A stretch of 64,000 bases of DNA, taken from assembly GCA_029215795.1 (NCBI GenBank), contig JARDYH010000001.1:297544654-297608653 (forward strand), read 5' to 3'. Position numbers and translations under genes: made by a program. The notes below the pieces were generated by a model. That model did not search any database. It had not been told where the DNA came from and worked only from the letters and a program-made list of their open reading frames with translations. Positions within the stretch are counted from its first letter, which is position 1; every line of letters starts with the position of its first letter. The DNA comes from Anniella stebbinsi. Taxonomy: Eukaryota > Chordata > Lepidosauria > Squamata > Anniellidae. Below, piece by piece: positions 58,601 to 64,000 of the stretch.

Positions 58601-61600
58601 TACGAGGGCACTGGTCGTTCCTTATCACTGAAGCTGATTCAGCAATTACGGCAACAGAGTGCACAGGCCCAAGCCAGTGTGACAGCAGAGAACAAAATGA
58701 CAACGACAGCTAAACTGTCCTCAGGTATTTTCCCCTGGGCCGAAACCTCTGACTGCATGCATAGCGTGGCATCTGCGTTGCTGAAGTGCAGCCTGTACCT
58801 TTTTTCAGTAGAGTATGCAAAATAATACACCCACGTACACCCCACTGGGGAACCGCAGGAAACTGATATGAGAGCTTTGAGCTCCTGTCACCCTTTCTGT
58901 GAGGGGCCTGTCACATGAAGATGGAGTGCCAAATTGAAGGCAACCCAAGACAGACTCTTTGGGTTGGCTAAGTTTTTGCTAGTTTCCTCTTGACAGTTTG
59001 TGGGCATCTTTATCTTCAAGCAGCAGACAAGAGGGAAGGCTCCAAACTTTGTCCACATAACATGGAGGGCTGACTGTGCTGCAGTGTTGGAAGTCGTGAT
59101 TGGAAAATATTGATAGTGCCTTCAGTGCTTGTATGGTTGTGAATGGCTGACAAGTTTGTGGAAGTTGAATACAAAATGCGCCGTTTAAGACCATTTGAGG
59201 ACAGAGTGATTGCTTCTTTGGTCAGCCAGCTAATGGTTTTGTTCTTCCCAGCTTTCTCCTTTTCTGACAGGAACAAACTCACCATGGACTTAGGTCTTCC
59301 ACATGTGACCTTTTGTGTGTTGTCTCTCTCCAGCCCGTACACTGCACGAAGTTTCCCTCCAAGAATCCATTAGATATGCTCCAGGAGATCCCGTGGAAAA
59401 GTGGTTGAATGACTTGCTCTGCTTGGAATGTCTCAACATCACAAGGATTATATCTGGCTGCCCTCTGCCTGAAACCTGTGACTTGTATCCTTGTGACTGG
59501 AGCCAAAACTCAGGCTGTGTGCAGCCTTTAATAGCTGCACCTGAGAGTGCCTGTAGAAAGAGGATGAAAGGTCTGACTTAATTTCTTTGGCACAGTTTTT
59601 CCTAGCTGCTGAGAGACCAGTTCACGTGAACATCTGCAGTATGGACTTCATAGTCAATAGGACACAGGTCAGAGACCTGGTCTACACATGCATCAAAATG
59701 GATTAGGATTCTACTGCCTCATTCCAGAGGTAGCTTTTAAACTGCAGATGGAGGATTACATTTTTTAATGGTCCCATTATGTGAAAAAAAATCACTGCAG
59801 TTAGAAAACTAGCATAACAGGCAACTAAAACTTTCTGTCTTGATATGCTGCTTTTTTACCTAAAGGGAGTTTTTTTAAAAAATATATGGGGAGGATTCAG
59901 AATGGTATCCCCCACCTGCAGTCTGAAATGGTACAGACCGTTCTACCAGCTGGTTCTGTTGCATGTGTAAATCAAGGCCTCCTCTCCTGCCACTTAACTG
60001 AGTAGTGTCGAAGACACTTGACATAATCTTCTGATGCATTCCAATACAAAGAATGTATCCTACAGACTGATAGCAGTCTCTGGCCTGAAGAGGGTTATAT
60101 AAATAAATATATGTTACTAGAAATAGAAAGGGAGGCTTGCCTGTAGCTTTTATCCCTTAAACCACGGCACTTAGATACTACGTGAACAGAGACACCCTCT
60201 TCTGTTACCATAGAGCATCAGAAGCTTTTCTTCAGAGGCTGATGGCTCTGTATGTGGCTTCCCATTACAAGGTTGGTGACGTTGTTTTCTGTTACCAGGT
60301 TTCTGTTAGGATTCAGCAGAGAACGGGGATCTCTTCCATCCTTCCTGCCGTGATCTAATTGAGTTAAAACTGTACACCAGTTGGGTTTGTTTTGTTTTTT
60401 TGCTTTATGTGGCAATGGTTCCCCCCTGACCCCCCCCCCCCCCCCATCCCTTCTCTCTCAGGCTGTTCTCTCCTTGTCTACTCCTTCAGTGATAAAATTG
60501 ATTATATAGTCGGAAATCATTGGTCCATAAAATATAGTGGATTTAAAGAATATTCACAGAAAGCAGATAACTCTGTTTTTTTCATCTACTGTATGGAATG
60601 TTAAATTTAATTCTGAACACAACATCTGTGCAGCCTTCCCCACTTGGTGCCCTCCAGATGTGTTGGAGAGCAACACCCAGAGAGCTTCGGCTATGGGGCG
60701 GTATATAAATGTAATTAATAATAATAATAATAATCCAGTGCATATGGAGGGCATCAGTTGGGGAAGTCGATATAGGCACTGAGAGGCAGGGACAAAGGAA
60801 AAGTCATAATCTGGTAAGGGAATAGTGAAGTCTATGAACCCCAGAAGCCCTGAACACCAGTTCTGCCCTTTTTCTGCACACATCCTTTTTCCCTTGAGCC
60901 CTTAATGCCGGAATTTAGAAAATAAAAGCCAAAAATCCCTACTATAAAACTATTCTGGTCTTGCTTACGATTCTGACCAAGATGACTTATAGACTTTCCT
61001 GCATATGGAGATATTTAATATAGAGCACTATAATTAAATGTAGTATTACTTAAAAGGAAGGCCTGGTCTAATAGAAAGAAACCAATTAACAGCTTGATGG
61101 GAGGGGAAAAAACCATACTATATACACTGTTATGATGTGATTCTTGTATTTTGCATTGTGTTCCCCGCCTCGATCCGAAGGGAGAGGCAGGTTATAAATA
61201 ATAATAATAATAATTATTATTATTATTATTAAATTGCTTGCCATTTCTAAAAATCTCTTTGGTGTTGATAATCTTCATCACTTTGCAAAGACTATTCTCT
61301 GTTCAAAAAGCATAATACACTTCCTTGTCTTTCTTTCTTATATACTGCCTTATCTGATAAAAAGCAATCAAGGTGGTTGATAAATAAAAAAGCAATGTTA
61401 CCATAGTTGCTTGGGAGATTATAAACTGTTAAATTGTGTGTATGTGTCTAGATGAGATCTAATTCTGCACCATGATTGTGACCTTCCAGAATTCTCCCAA
61501 TGACCTCCAGATGCTTTCAGATGCACCTGCGCATCACCTCTTTTGCCTTCTGCCACCAGTGCCGCCTACCCAGAATTCCTTGCCAGAAGTCCTGGCTGTT

Positions 61601-64000
61601 GTTCAGGTAAAAAGGGGCAGAAAGTCTATTGTGTTTTCTAAATAAACCTAATGAATTTGCCCATAAAGGAAGCCTCAAAAATTCATTCTCAGGTAAAGGC
61701 TCCAAATCCTTTACCAGAGAACTCTTTTCAACCTTGTTTCCTATGAGAAATTGGTTTGTTATCTGAGAGGGTCTGGTCTGTTCAGTTGCAGTGTTTGGGA
61801 AGTTAGCAGTGATGTTGCATATGTATTACAAAGGGCTCAATTAATTTCGATTTGTGTTAATGTTTTAACTTTGGTCAAATATGTGACAGGAACAAATTCT
61901 GCCTTGAGGCAGAAGCTCTTTCAATCAACTTCTGTTTTTGTTTTTTGTTTTTTAGTATGTTAAGAGTGCTGTTTTATGGGAGCAGATTAGAAGTGTGAAC
62001 CAATTCAGGTCTCTAGACATAAATATTACTACTTTGGATGAGGTGTGTTTGAGAAGTGTTTCTAGTCTGTTGAGTGTTATGCTACAATCCACGATTGAAG
62101 TGTTCAGTCTCATTTTCCCTTTATCCTCCTTCTCGTTCGGCAGGTGTGTTTGGAGGGCGAAATCTCCCGCCAGTCTATTATGAACAGTCTGTCTAGAGGG
62201 AAGAAAGCATCAGGAGATCTCATTCCATGGAGCGTCTCAGAGCAGGTAATGGGTCAGCTTCTTACTTGAAACTCTTTTTACATTCTAAATTCTCTTCAGT
62301 TCAGTTAACAACTATCTCTTTTCTTTTCTTTTTAAACTTTGTTTATAGTTCCAAGACCCTGATTTTGGGAGTCTCTCCGGCGGAAGAGTTGTTCGCATTG
62401 CAGTCCATCCTGATTATCAAGGGGTAATGTCTTTTAATCTCCTGATACTATACTGCAGCAAAGCATTGCTTTTGCTGTCTCACAGGCAGTGGTGAGTGGA
62501 GGTTTCCTCAGTATTTCCTTGGTCAAAGGAATTGCAAGAGCTGCAGATGGTTTGTGCTGACAATAGCACACATCCTGTTGAGCAGCAGTGCAGGCTGTGG
62601 GCCAAATCCAGCCTGACTGGGGTCTCACCTGGGATTTCCCAGATGGCCACGCTCCTTTCCACTGTCTGCCAATCATCTGTCGGTTACTTATCTACTGCGC
62701 AATTCTTTTACCATTCTAAAAGGTTGAAATGCCTCTTTTAAGGCTTTGACTTACTGGCAGTAAGAAGTTCAAGCTAAAACGTGCTGGTGATTTTGTATTT
62801 TTCATACTTTTGATCCCAACCCCTTTAACCATCTCCTTTTGGCTTCAGTGCCACCCACCACTGGAATGTGGCTCCGGAGAGCTTCTTTGAAATTGGATTC
62901 AGCCCTTTGGCTGAAAGAGGTTTGACAACCCAGATGTAAGGGCATGTGCTAGAGAGCTGGAGACATGAACATAAGGCCTAAGGATTCATTGCTCATGGTA
63001 CTTAAGAGATGTCCTCCTTGTAGTAAGATGAAGGCTTCTCAATTGGATCATGCCAGCTGGTGGAGCAAAGGAAAGCCCCTCTACCAGATCTGTCCTATAC
63101 AAACTTTCCTAGCCTTTCTGAGCTGCTGCAAGGGTATGAACGGATATAGGGGAAGAATACCCCAGCGTGTGACCTTCATGAGGTGCCTCCAAAGGGCCAA
63201 TATTGTTGGCGCAAGTGCAAGTGGGAGAGATAAAAAGACAAGGAGATGGAGGGACTCTGAAAAGGTGGGATGAGGGAAATAGGCACGGAGGGAGAGGAAG
63301 ATCAAGCTCTTGTTATGCCAGCTGTGTAAATCAAAAAAAGTTACTGGCCTACAGAAATGTTTAGCAGCCTGCCTAGGGCTGGTACTGGAGGGGTGGAAAG
63401 TCCCACCCATCTTGTAGTAGCCTGCTGCATTTCTATGCCAGGAGTGTGTGTGGGGTGGGGGGTATCCCTCTTCTAACAAACAACTTGGTTTCTGTGCTGG
63501 GCGCAGAGGAGGAATGGATCACTTGGTGCCTCTCCGTCAGTCCACTCACTTGCCTGGATGCAGCTTCTGGTTGCCTATAGCTACCAAGCTCATGCTTAAA
63601 TACAGGGCTGCTCCTTCTGCTTAGCTAGAAGCAATTGGCATATTGAAAACTGCCACCAATGGACAAATATCCAGCATTTGAAGACGTCGTACAAAAAGTG
63701 TTCCTTGAATTTTATTCTTCCCTGCCTTTGGTTGTACCAAAACTATTTTTTGTAACCAATGGTTTCATTGACAGCCTACGAGATCTCCCACTAAAATTTA
63801 GACTGGTATGTGTCCCCTTTTTAGTTTTGGTGGGGGGAGGTATAATTTATTTCAACACATCATCTTCTATGTTTGCGGAGTGACACTGAATGGTTTCTGT
63901 AAGGTGGACGTCTTCTCTCTCTAAAGTTCATTCTTTCAACCCCTTTTAATTCCCAGATGGGCTACGGCAGCCGAGCTCTTCGTTTGCTGCAGATGTACTA
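43562..64000 (+). CDS. NAT10: NAT10 RNA cytidine acetyltransferase, N-terminal ~651 residues (runs off window)
   Basis: Exons (coding): 43562-43669, 45836-45927, 46700-46871, 49042-49164, 50646-50707, 51409-51523, 52781-52888, 53237-53370, 53820-53913, 55415-55513, 57717-57853, 58600-58724, 59334-59484, 60175-60271, 61490-61606, 62144-62245, 62349-62423, 63957 to the window end. All junctions are in phase. Codon numbering matches human NAT10: Walker A Lys falls at 290 and the GNAT glycine at 641. NAT10 is a nucleolar ATP- and acetyl-CoA-dependent enzyme making N4-acetylcytidine in 18S rRNA, tRNA Ser/Leu (with THUMPD1) and mRNA. Domain order seen: TmcA-like N-terminal domain, RecA-like helicase (AARGRGKSA; VVIDEAAAIP), start of GNAT (HPDYQG|MGYGSRAL). 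The tRNA-binding C-terminus is beyond the window. No stop or frameshift interrupts the reading frame. Confidence 0.98.
44140..44260. mobile_element. Palindromic MITE (cctccagatgtt family)
   Basis: Contains gttggactgcaactcccatc and an inverse end ccagcatctggagggcc. The centre is near cccagccagcttggccagt. Confidence 0.7.
44440..45297 (+). mobile_element. L2 LINE fragment interrupted by an opposite L2 tail
   Basis: Plus-strand RT sequence (VEDVPQGSILSPCYLI, about 44575) breaks off at 44620 and resumes at about 44955 with the HQYADDTQLCLW region. It then continues with SVMDWMRTTKLKLNPTN and VALPLKTQACSLGVLLNLTL (to 45297). Between them, 44625-44950, lies a minus-strand L2 3' end with AAT repeats. 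This is a nested insertion. Confidence 0.75.
45528..45690. mobile_element. Palindromic MITE (cctccagatgtt family)
   Basis: Inverted ends caaatcctggtgctcacc and ttctggagggccccgccttg, with agtgtgttggactggacctc inside. Old copy in NAT10 intron. Confidence 0.6.
45836..45927 (+). CDS. NAT10: NAT10 exon, residues 37-67
   Basis: Encodes VVILHHMLSKAAVKARPSVL and the WCYKKELGFS segment; donor gtaaaa splits a Ser codon (AG|C). Confidence 0.95.
46563..46640. repeat. Short palindromic gcaatcc-type repeat
   Basis: Contains cagccccattgaacaccgtg and aacatgcatgggattgctct. It lies just before the NAT10 exon at 46700. Confidence 0.6.
46700..46871 (+). CDS. NAT10: NAT10 exon, residues 67-124
   Basis: Encodes the basic stretch SHRKKRMRQLQKKIK, then FELFVAATNIRYCYYNET and FGMCVLQ; donor gtagga. 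Start of the TmcA N-terminal domain. Confidence 0.95.
46936..47370. mobile_element. Possible MITE
   Basis: The left end gggggttgtcttcacaatgc matches the inverse of the right end (gcatttagacagccccc) at most positions. The interior is GC-rich, which explains the long but meaningless open frames there. TSD not seen. Confidence 0.45.
47380..47560 (-). mobile_element. LINE 3'-end-like repeat (antisense)
   Basis: Shares acagtcc...gacacaaaaaggaaaaggg with the copy at 56805-57000. The pattern resembles the inverted 3' end of a LINE. Confidence 0.5.
47835..48178. mobile_element. Possible MITE
   Basis: An inner inverted pair (aattaactatcatttcc / ggaaatgataattaaa) and outer similar ends (tttggatcatcat / atgatcgtctgaa) suggest a foldback element. 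Confidence 0.4.
48660..48877. mobile_element. hAT-like MITE, copy 1
   Basis: The left end tttgaccctgttcagatgac and the inverse right end (taaccatggcttaatgtgttg) are inverted repeats. Most of the body aligns with the copy at 56577. Confidence 0.8.
49042..49164 (+). CDS. NAT10: NAT10 exon, residues 125-165
   Basis: Encodes DFEALTPNLLARTVETVEGG and ends NSLKQLYTMTM; donor gtatag. Conserved TmcA/Kre33-type N-terminal domain sequence. Confidence 0.95.
49228..49430 (+). mobile_element. tRNA-derived SINE
   Basis: Contains a tRNA-Ala-like head, ttctgcatgcagaaagtcct, followed by the B-box-like ggttcaagctc (49275-49285) and ggcatctccagtta, then a tail resembling the common amniote SINE body. In the NAT10 intron before the exon at 50646. 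Confidence 0.7.
49590..49750. mobile_element. MITE-like repeat (pair with 57925-58100)
   Basis: Shares the end ctagatgggctttttggcca and tctagctg with the sequence at 58060-58095, and a similar start (cctattag.. / cctatcag..). Internal pair cagcctccgaagttggaggctg is palindromic. Confidence 0.55.
50220..50306. mobile_element. Fragment of hAT-like repeat
   Basis: Ends tactgcacccctg, which inverted gives a CAGGGGTG hAT-like terminus. The other end is not identified. Confidence 0.4.
50388..50513. mobile_element. Palindromic MITE (cctccagatgtt family)
   Basis: Left agcagccttcctcaatctgg and right ccagattggggaaggctgct are almost perfect inverted repeats bracketing about 125 bp. Confidence 0.85.
50646..50707 (+). 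CDS. NAT10: NAT10 exon, residues 166-186
   Basis: 62-nt exon encoding DVHSRYRTEAHQDVVGRFNE plus two bases of Arg; donor gtaagt. Confidence 0.95.
51185..51320. mobile_element. Palindromic MITE (cctccagatgtt family)
   Basis: Left ccagcctctcccaacctggt and right acccatctggagggcgg region, with gactgcaactcccattatcc inside. About 90 nt before the NAT10 exon at 51409. Confidence 0.75.
51409..51523 (+). CDS. NAT10: NAT10 exon, residues 186-224
   Basis: Encodes RFILSLSSCKTCMVVDDQLN and ILPISSHVANISTLPPRSQ; donor gtaagc. The end (NISTLPPRSQ) differs from the human sequence, in keeping with a variable linker. Confidence 0.94.
51590..52235 (+). mobile_element. L2-like LINE 3' fragment(s)
   Basis: In-frame pieces resemble the L2 C-terminus, e.g. 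LPVLCHLHWL-like near 51815 and gaagatgtatctgtttaccc near 51630. It ends in tataaatgctgcaagtaa. Highly degraded, and probably two overlapping fragments. Confidence 0.55.
52240..52780 (+). other. NAT10 intron, no feature recognised
   Basis: AT-rich intron sequence ending at the acceptor tgctcatag. Nothing identified. Confidence 0.5.
52781..52888 (+). CDS. NAT10: NAT10 exon, residues 225-260
   Basis: Encodes EDSLSPQDMELKELKESLQD through ADSCKTLDQ; donor gtgagt. Confidence 0.95.
53237..53370 (+). CDS. NAT10: NAT10 exon, residues 261-305, Walker A
   Basis: Contains TAARGRGKSAALGLAIAGA. GRGKSA is the nucleotide-binding P-loop of the RecA-like helicase domain, with Lys at codon 290 as in human. 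The donor gtaagt splits a Gly codon. Confidence 0.96.
53560..53700 (+). mobile_element. Possible degraded tRNA-derived SINE
   Basis: gtgattgggctgttagcctt followed by aagttctaatcac resembles the A- and B-box spacing of the SINE at 42587. Weak. Confidence 0.35.
53820..53913 (+). CDS. NAT10: NAT10 exon, residues 305-336
   Basis: Encodes GYSNIFVTSPSPDNLHTLFE and FKGFDALQYQ; donor gtaacg. The ITSPSPxN-type motif follows Walker A in all TmcA/NAT10 proteins. Confidence 0.95.
54945..55070. mobile_element. Palindromic MITE (cctccagatgtt family)
   Basis: Left cagccttccccaacctggca and right aaggttggggaaggctgg are inverted repeats bracketing a near-complete palindrome. Best-preserved copy in the window. 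Confidence 0.88.
55415..55513 (+). CDS. NAT10: NAT10 exon, residues 337-369
   Basis: Encodes EHLDYEIIQSLNPEFSKAVV through REHRQTIQ; donor gtagct. Helicase core. Confidence 0.95.
55721..55947. mobile_element. MITE with 20+ bp inverted ends
   Basis: Left ggctcaattcggacgacacg and the inverse of the right end (ggctcaattcagatgacaca) differ at few positions. The right end of the element at 1-297 matches the same terminus. Confidence 0.8.
56577..56795. mobile_element. hAT-like MITE, copy 2
   Basis: The left end tttgaccctgttcagacaac and right end gcttagcatgttgtctgaac are inverted. The body (gagctaaacattatggctta, aaccacgatttagtgtgttg) aligns with the copy at 48660. Confidence 0.82.
56805..57240 (-). 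mobile_element. LINE 3'-end-like repeat (antisense), plus unknown flank
   Basis: Contains accctgctcttcagccaaaa, then cagtccttaccctcaggctt and gacagaaaaggaaaagg, a pattern shared with 47380-47560. The 3' part with ctggcagggaaggtg-like repeats (56997, 57190) is unassigned. Confidence 0.5.
57552..57624. repeat. Minisatellite, ~3 copies of agagaggaaaggtgtg
   Basis: agagaggaaaggtgtgtgag is repeated three times with small variations, ending about 90 nt before the NAT10 exon at 57717. Confidence 0.9.
57717..57853 (+). CDS. NAT10: NAT10 exon, residues 370-415, DEAA box
   Basis: Starts YIHPADAVKLGQAELVVIDE and continues AAAIPLPLVKNLLGPYL. DEAA (codons about 388-391) is the Walker B/DExD-like ATPase box. 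Acceptor ttggcaag; donor gtaagt splits Gly. Confidence 0.96.
57925..58100. mobile_element. MITE-like repeat (pair with 49590-49750)
   Basis: Starts gcgcaatcctatcagattcc and ends tagacgggcttttttcaccc then atctagctgag. Same family as 49590-49750. Confidence 0.55.
58198..58290. repeat. Short palindromic gcaatcctatg-type repeat
   Basis: Starts ggggctgcagtcctatgtgc and ends taaacatccataggatggct. Same family as the 39773 and 41069 copies. Confidence 0.65.
58600..58724 (+). CDS. NAT10: NAT10 exon, residues 415-457
   Basis: Encodes GYEGTGRSLSLKLIQQLRQQ, then a variable polar stretch ending TTAKLSS; donor gtattt. GYEGTGR is the conserved helicase motif after the DEAA box. Confidence 0.95.
58725..59333 (+). 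other. NAT10 intron, no feature recognised
   Basis: Open frames here carry no domain. The intron ends in a good acceptor (ctctctccag). Confidence 0.5.
59334..59484 (+). CDS. NAT10: NAT10 exon, residues 457-507, followed by U12-type donor
   Basis: Encodes ARTLHEVSLQESIRYAPGDP through SGCPLPETCD and ends with TT of a Leu codon. The following intron begins GTATCCTT, a U12-type donor. The junction gives L-Y-Y-V-N, matching human. Confidence 0.95.
59485..60174 (+). other. NAT10: U12-type (minor spliceosome) intron of NAT10
   Basis: The donor is GTATCCTTG and the acceptor cacttag. A branch-site-like tcccttaaac lies at 60153-60162, placing its adenosine about 13 nt before the AG. This matches the U12 consensus (RTATCCTTT donor, TTCCTTRAY branch site, short distance). 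There is no strong polypyrimidine tract before the AG. The phase (TT|A TAC TAC) is forced by homology. The interior shows no gene and no repeat I can name. Confidence 0.88.
60175..60271 (+). CDS. NAT10: NAT10 exon, residues 507-539
   Basis: Encodes YYVNRDTLFCYHRASEAFLQ and RLMALYVASHYK; donor gttggt. Confidence 0.95.
60431..60446. repeat. Poly-C run
   Basis: A run of about 16 C following gacc. Likely length-variable and prone to sequencing error. Confidence 0.8.
60631..60770. mobile_element. MITE (cctccagatgtt family) split by an L2 tail
   Basis: The left half cagccttccccacttggtgc and right half catcagttggggaa belong to the palindromic family. The middle (about 60673-60735) is the L2 3' end gcttcggctatggggcggta followed by AAT repeats. 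The MITE was present first and the L2 tail inserted into it. Confidence 0.8.
61157..61230 (+). mobile_element. L2-type LINE 3' tail
   Basis: ccccgcctcgatccgaaggg and gaggcaggttataaataa followed by AAT/ATT repeats. Same family as 4721-4785. Confidence 0.75.
61490..61606 (+). CDS. NAT10: NAT10 exon, residues 540-578
   Basis: Encodes NSPNDLQMLSDAPAHHLFCL, then PPVPPTQNSLPEVLAVVQ; donor gtaaaa. Entry into the GNAT domain. Confidence 0.95.
61607..62143 (+). other. NAT10 intron, no feature recognised
   Basis: Intron between the exons at 61490 and 62144. No repeat named. Confidence 0.5.
62144..62245 (+). CDS. NAT10: NAT10 exon, residues 579-612
   Basis: Encodes VCLEGEISRQSIMNSLSRGK and KASGDLIPWSVSEQ; donor gtaatg. 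GNAT domain. Confidence 0.95.
62349..62423 (+). CDS. NAT10: NAT10 exon, residues 613-637
   Basis: Encodes FQDPDFGSLSGGRVVRIAVH and PDYQG; donor gtaatg. The acetyl-CoA-binding QGMGYG motif is split between this exon and the next. Confidence 0.95.
62424..63956 (+). other. NAT10 intron splitting the GNAT acetyl-CoA motif
   Basis: The intron separates QG from MGYG. An open frame at 63659-63808 runs up to a gtatgt donor-like site but has no recognisable homology. No clear repeat was found. Confidence 0.5.
63957..64000 (+). CDS. NAT10: NAT10 exon (cut by window end), residues 638-~652
   Basis: Encodes MGYGSRALRLLQMY, completing the GNAT motif A (QxxGxG). Gly at codon 641 corresponds to the human acetyl-CoA-binding residue. 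The exon continues beyond the window. Confidence 0.95.
   Translation, partial: MGYGSRALRLLQMY

Noticed and set aside
59479..59486. AT-AC reading of the NAT10 intron (starting atcctt after TTG T)
   Set aside because: It needs an AC acceptor, but GT-AG borders one base earlier give the same conserved protein and match the U12 GTATCCTT donor better.

Overview
This is vertebrate nuclear DNA from a sauropsid, most likely a squamate reptile. It has split genes with long introns and consensus splice sites, many degraded CR1, L2 and L1 LINEs, tRNA-derived SINEs, and numerous palindromic hAT-like MITEs. The species assignment is inference; the vertebrate gene content is certain.

Two genes lie head to tail on the + strand, in the same order as human CAPRIN1-NAT10 on 11p13. 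Positions 1-31150 carry the last 17 coding exons of CAPRIN1, an RNA-binding stress-granule scaffold. They cover human-numbered residues 73 to the stop; the N-terminal exon(s) lie upstream of the window. All exon junctions join in phase and give 1917 nt, or 638 codons plus stop. One intron uses a GC donor. One exon has an apparent read-through alternative end with its own intronic poly(A) signal.

Positions 31151 to about 40500 hold the CAPRIN1 3'UTR and an intergenic stretch full of repeats, including CR1, antisense L2 pieces and foldback elements.

From about 40500 to the window end lies the 5' part of NAT10, the RNA cytidine acetyltransferase that makes ac4C. There is a CpG-rich promoter, a noncoding first exon, and 17 complete coding exons plus the start of an 18th. 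These encode residues 1 to about 651, covering the TmcA-like N-terminal domain, the RecA-like helicase domain (Walker A K290, DEAA box) and the first part of the GNAT domain. The intron at 59485-60174 has the hallmarks of a U12-type (minor-spliceosome) intron.

Most non-exonic sequence is transposon-derived. The clearest items are an L1 with an L2 nested inside it (about 15540-21430), two hAT-like palindromic elements with visible 8-bp target-site duplications (8505-9348 and 30013-30732), a perfect 126-bp tandem duplication (14246-14497), and a three-copy tandem of about 97 bp (42219-42500). The two genes act separately in RNA metabolism. Nothing here looks like an operon, a CRISPR array or a prokaryotic system.
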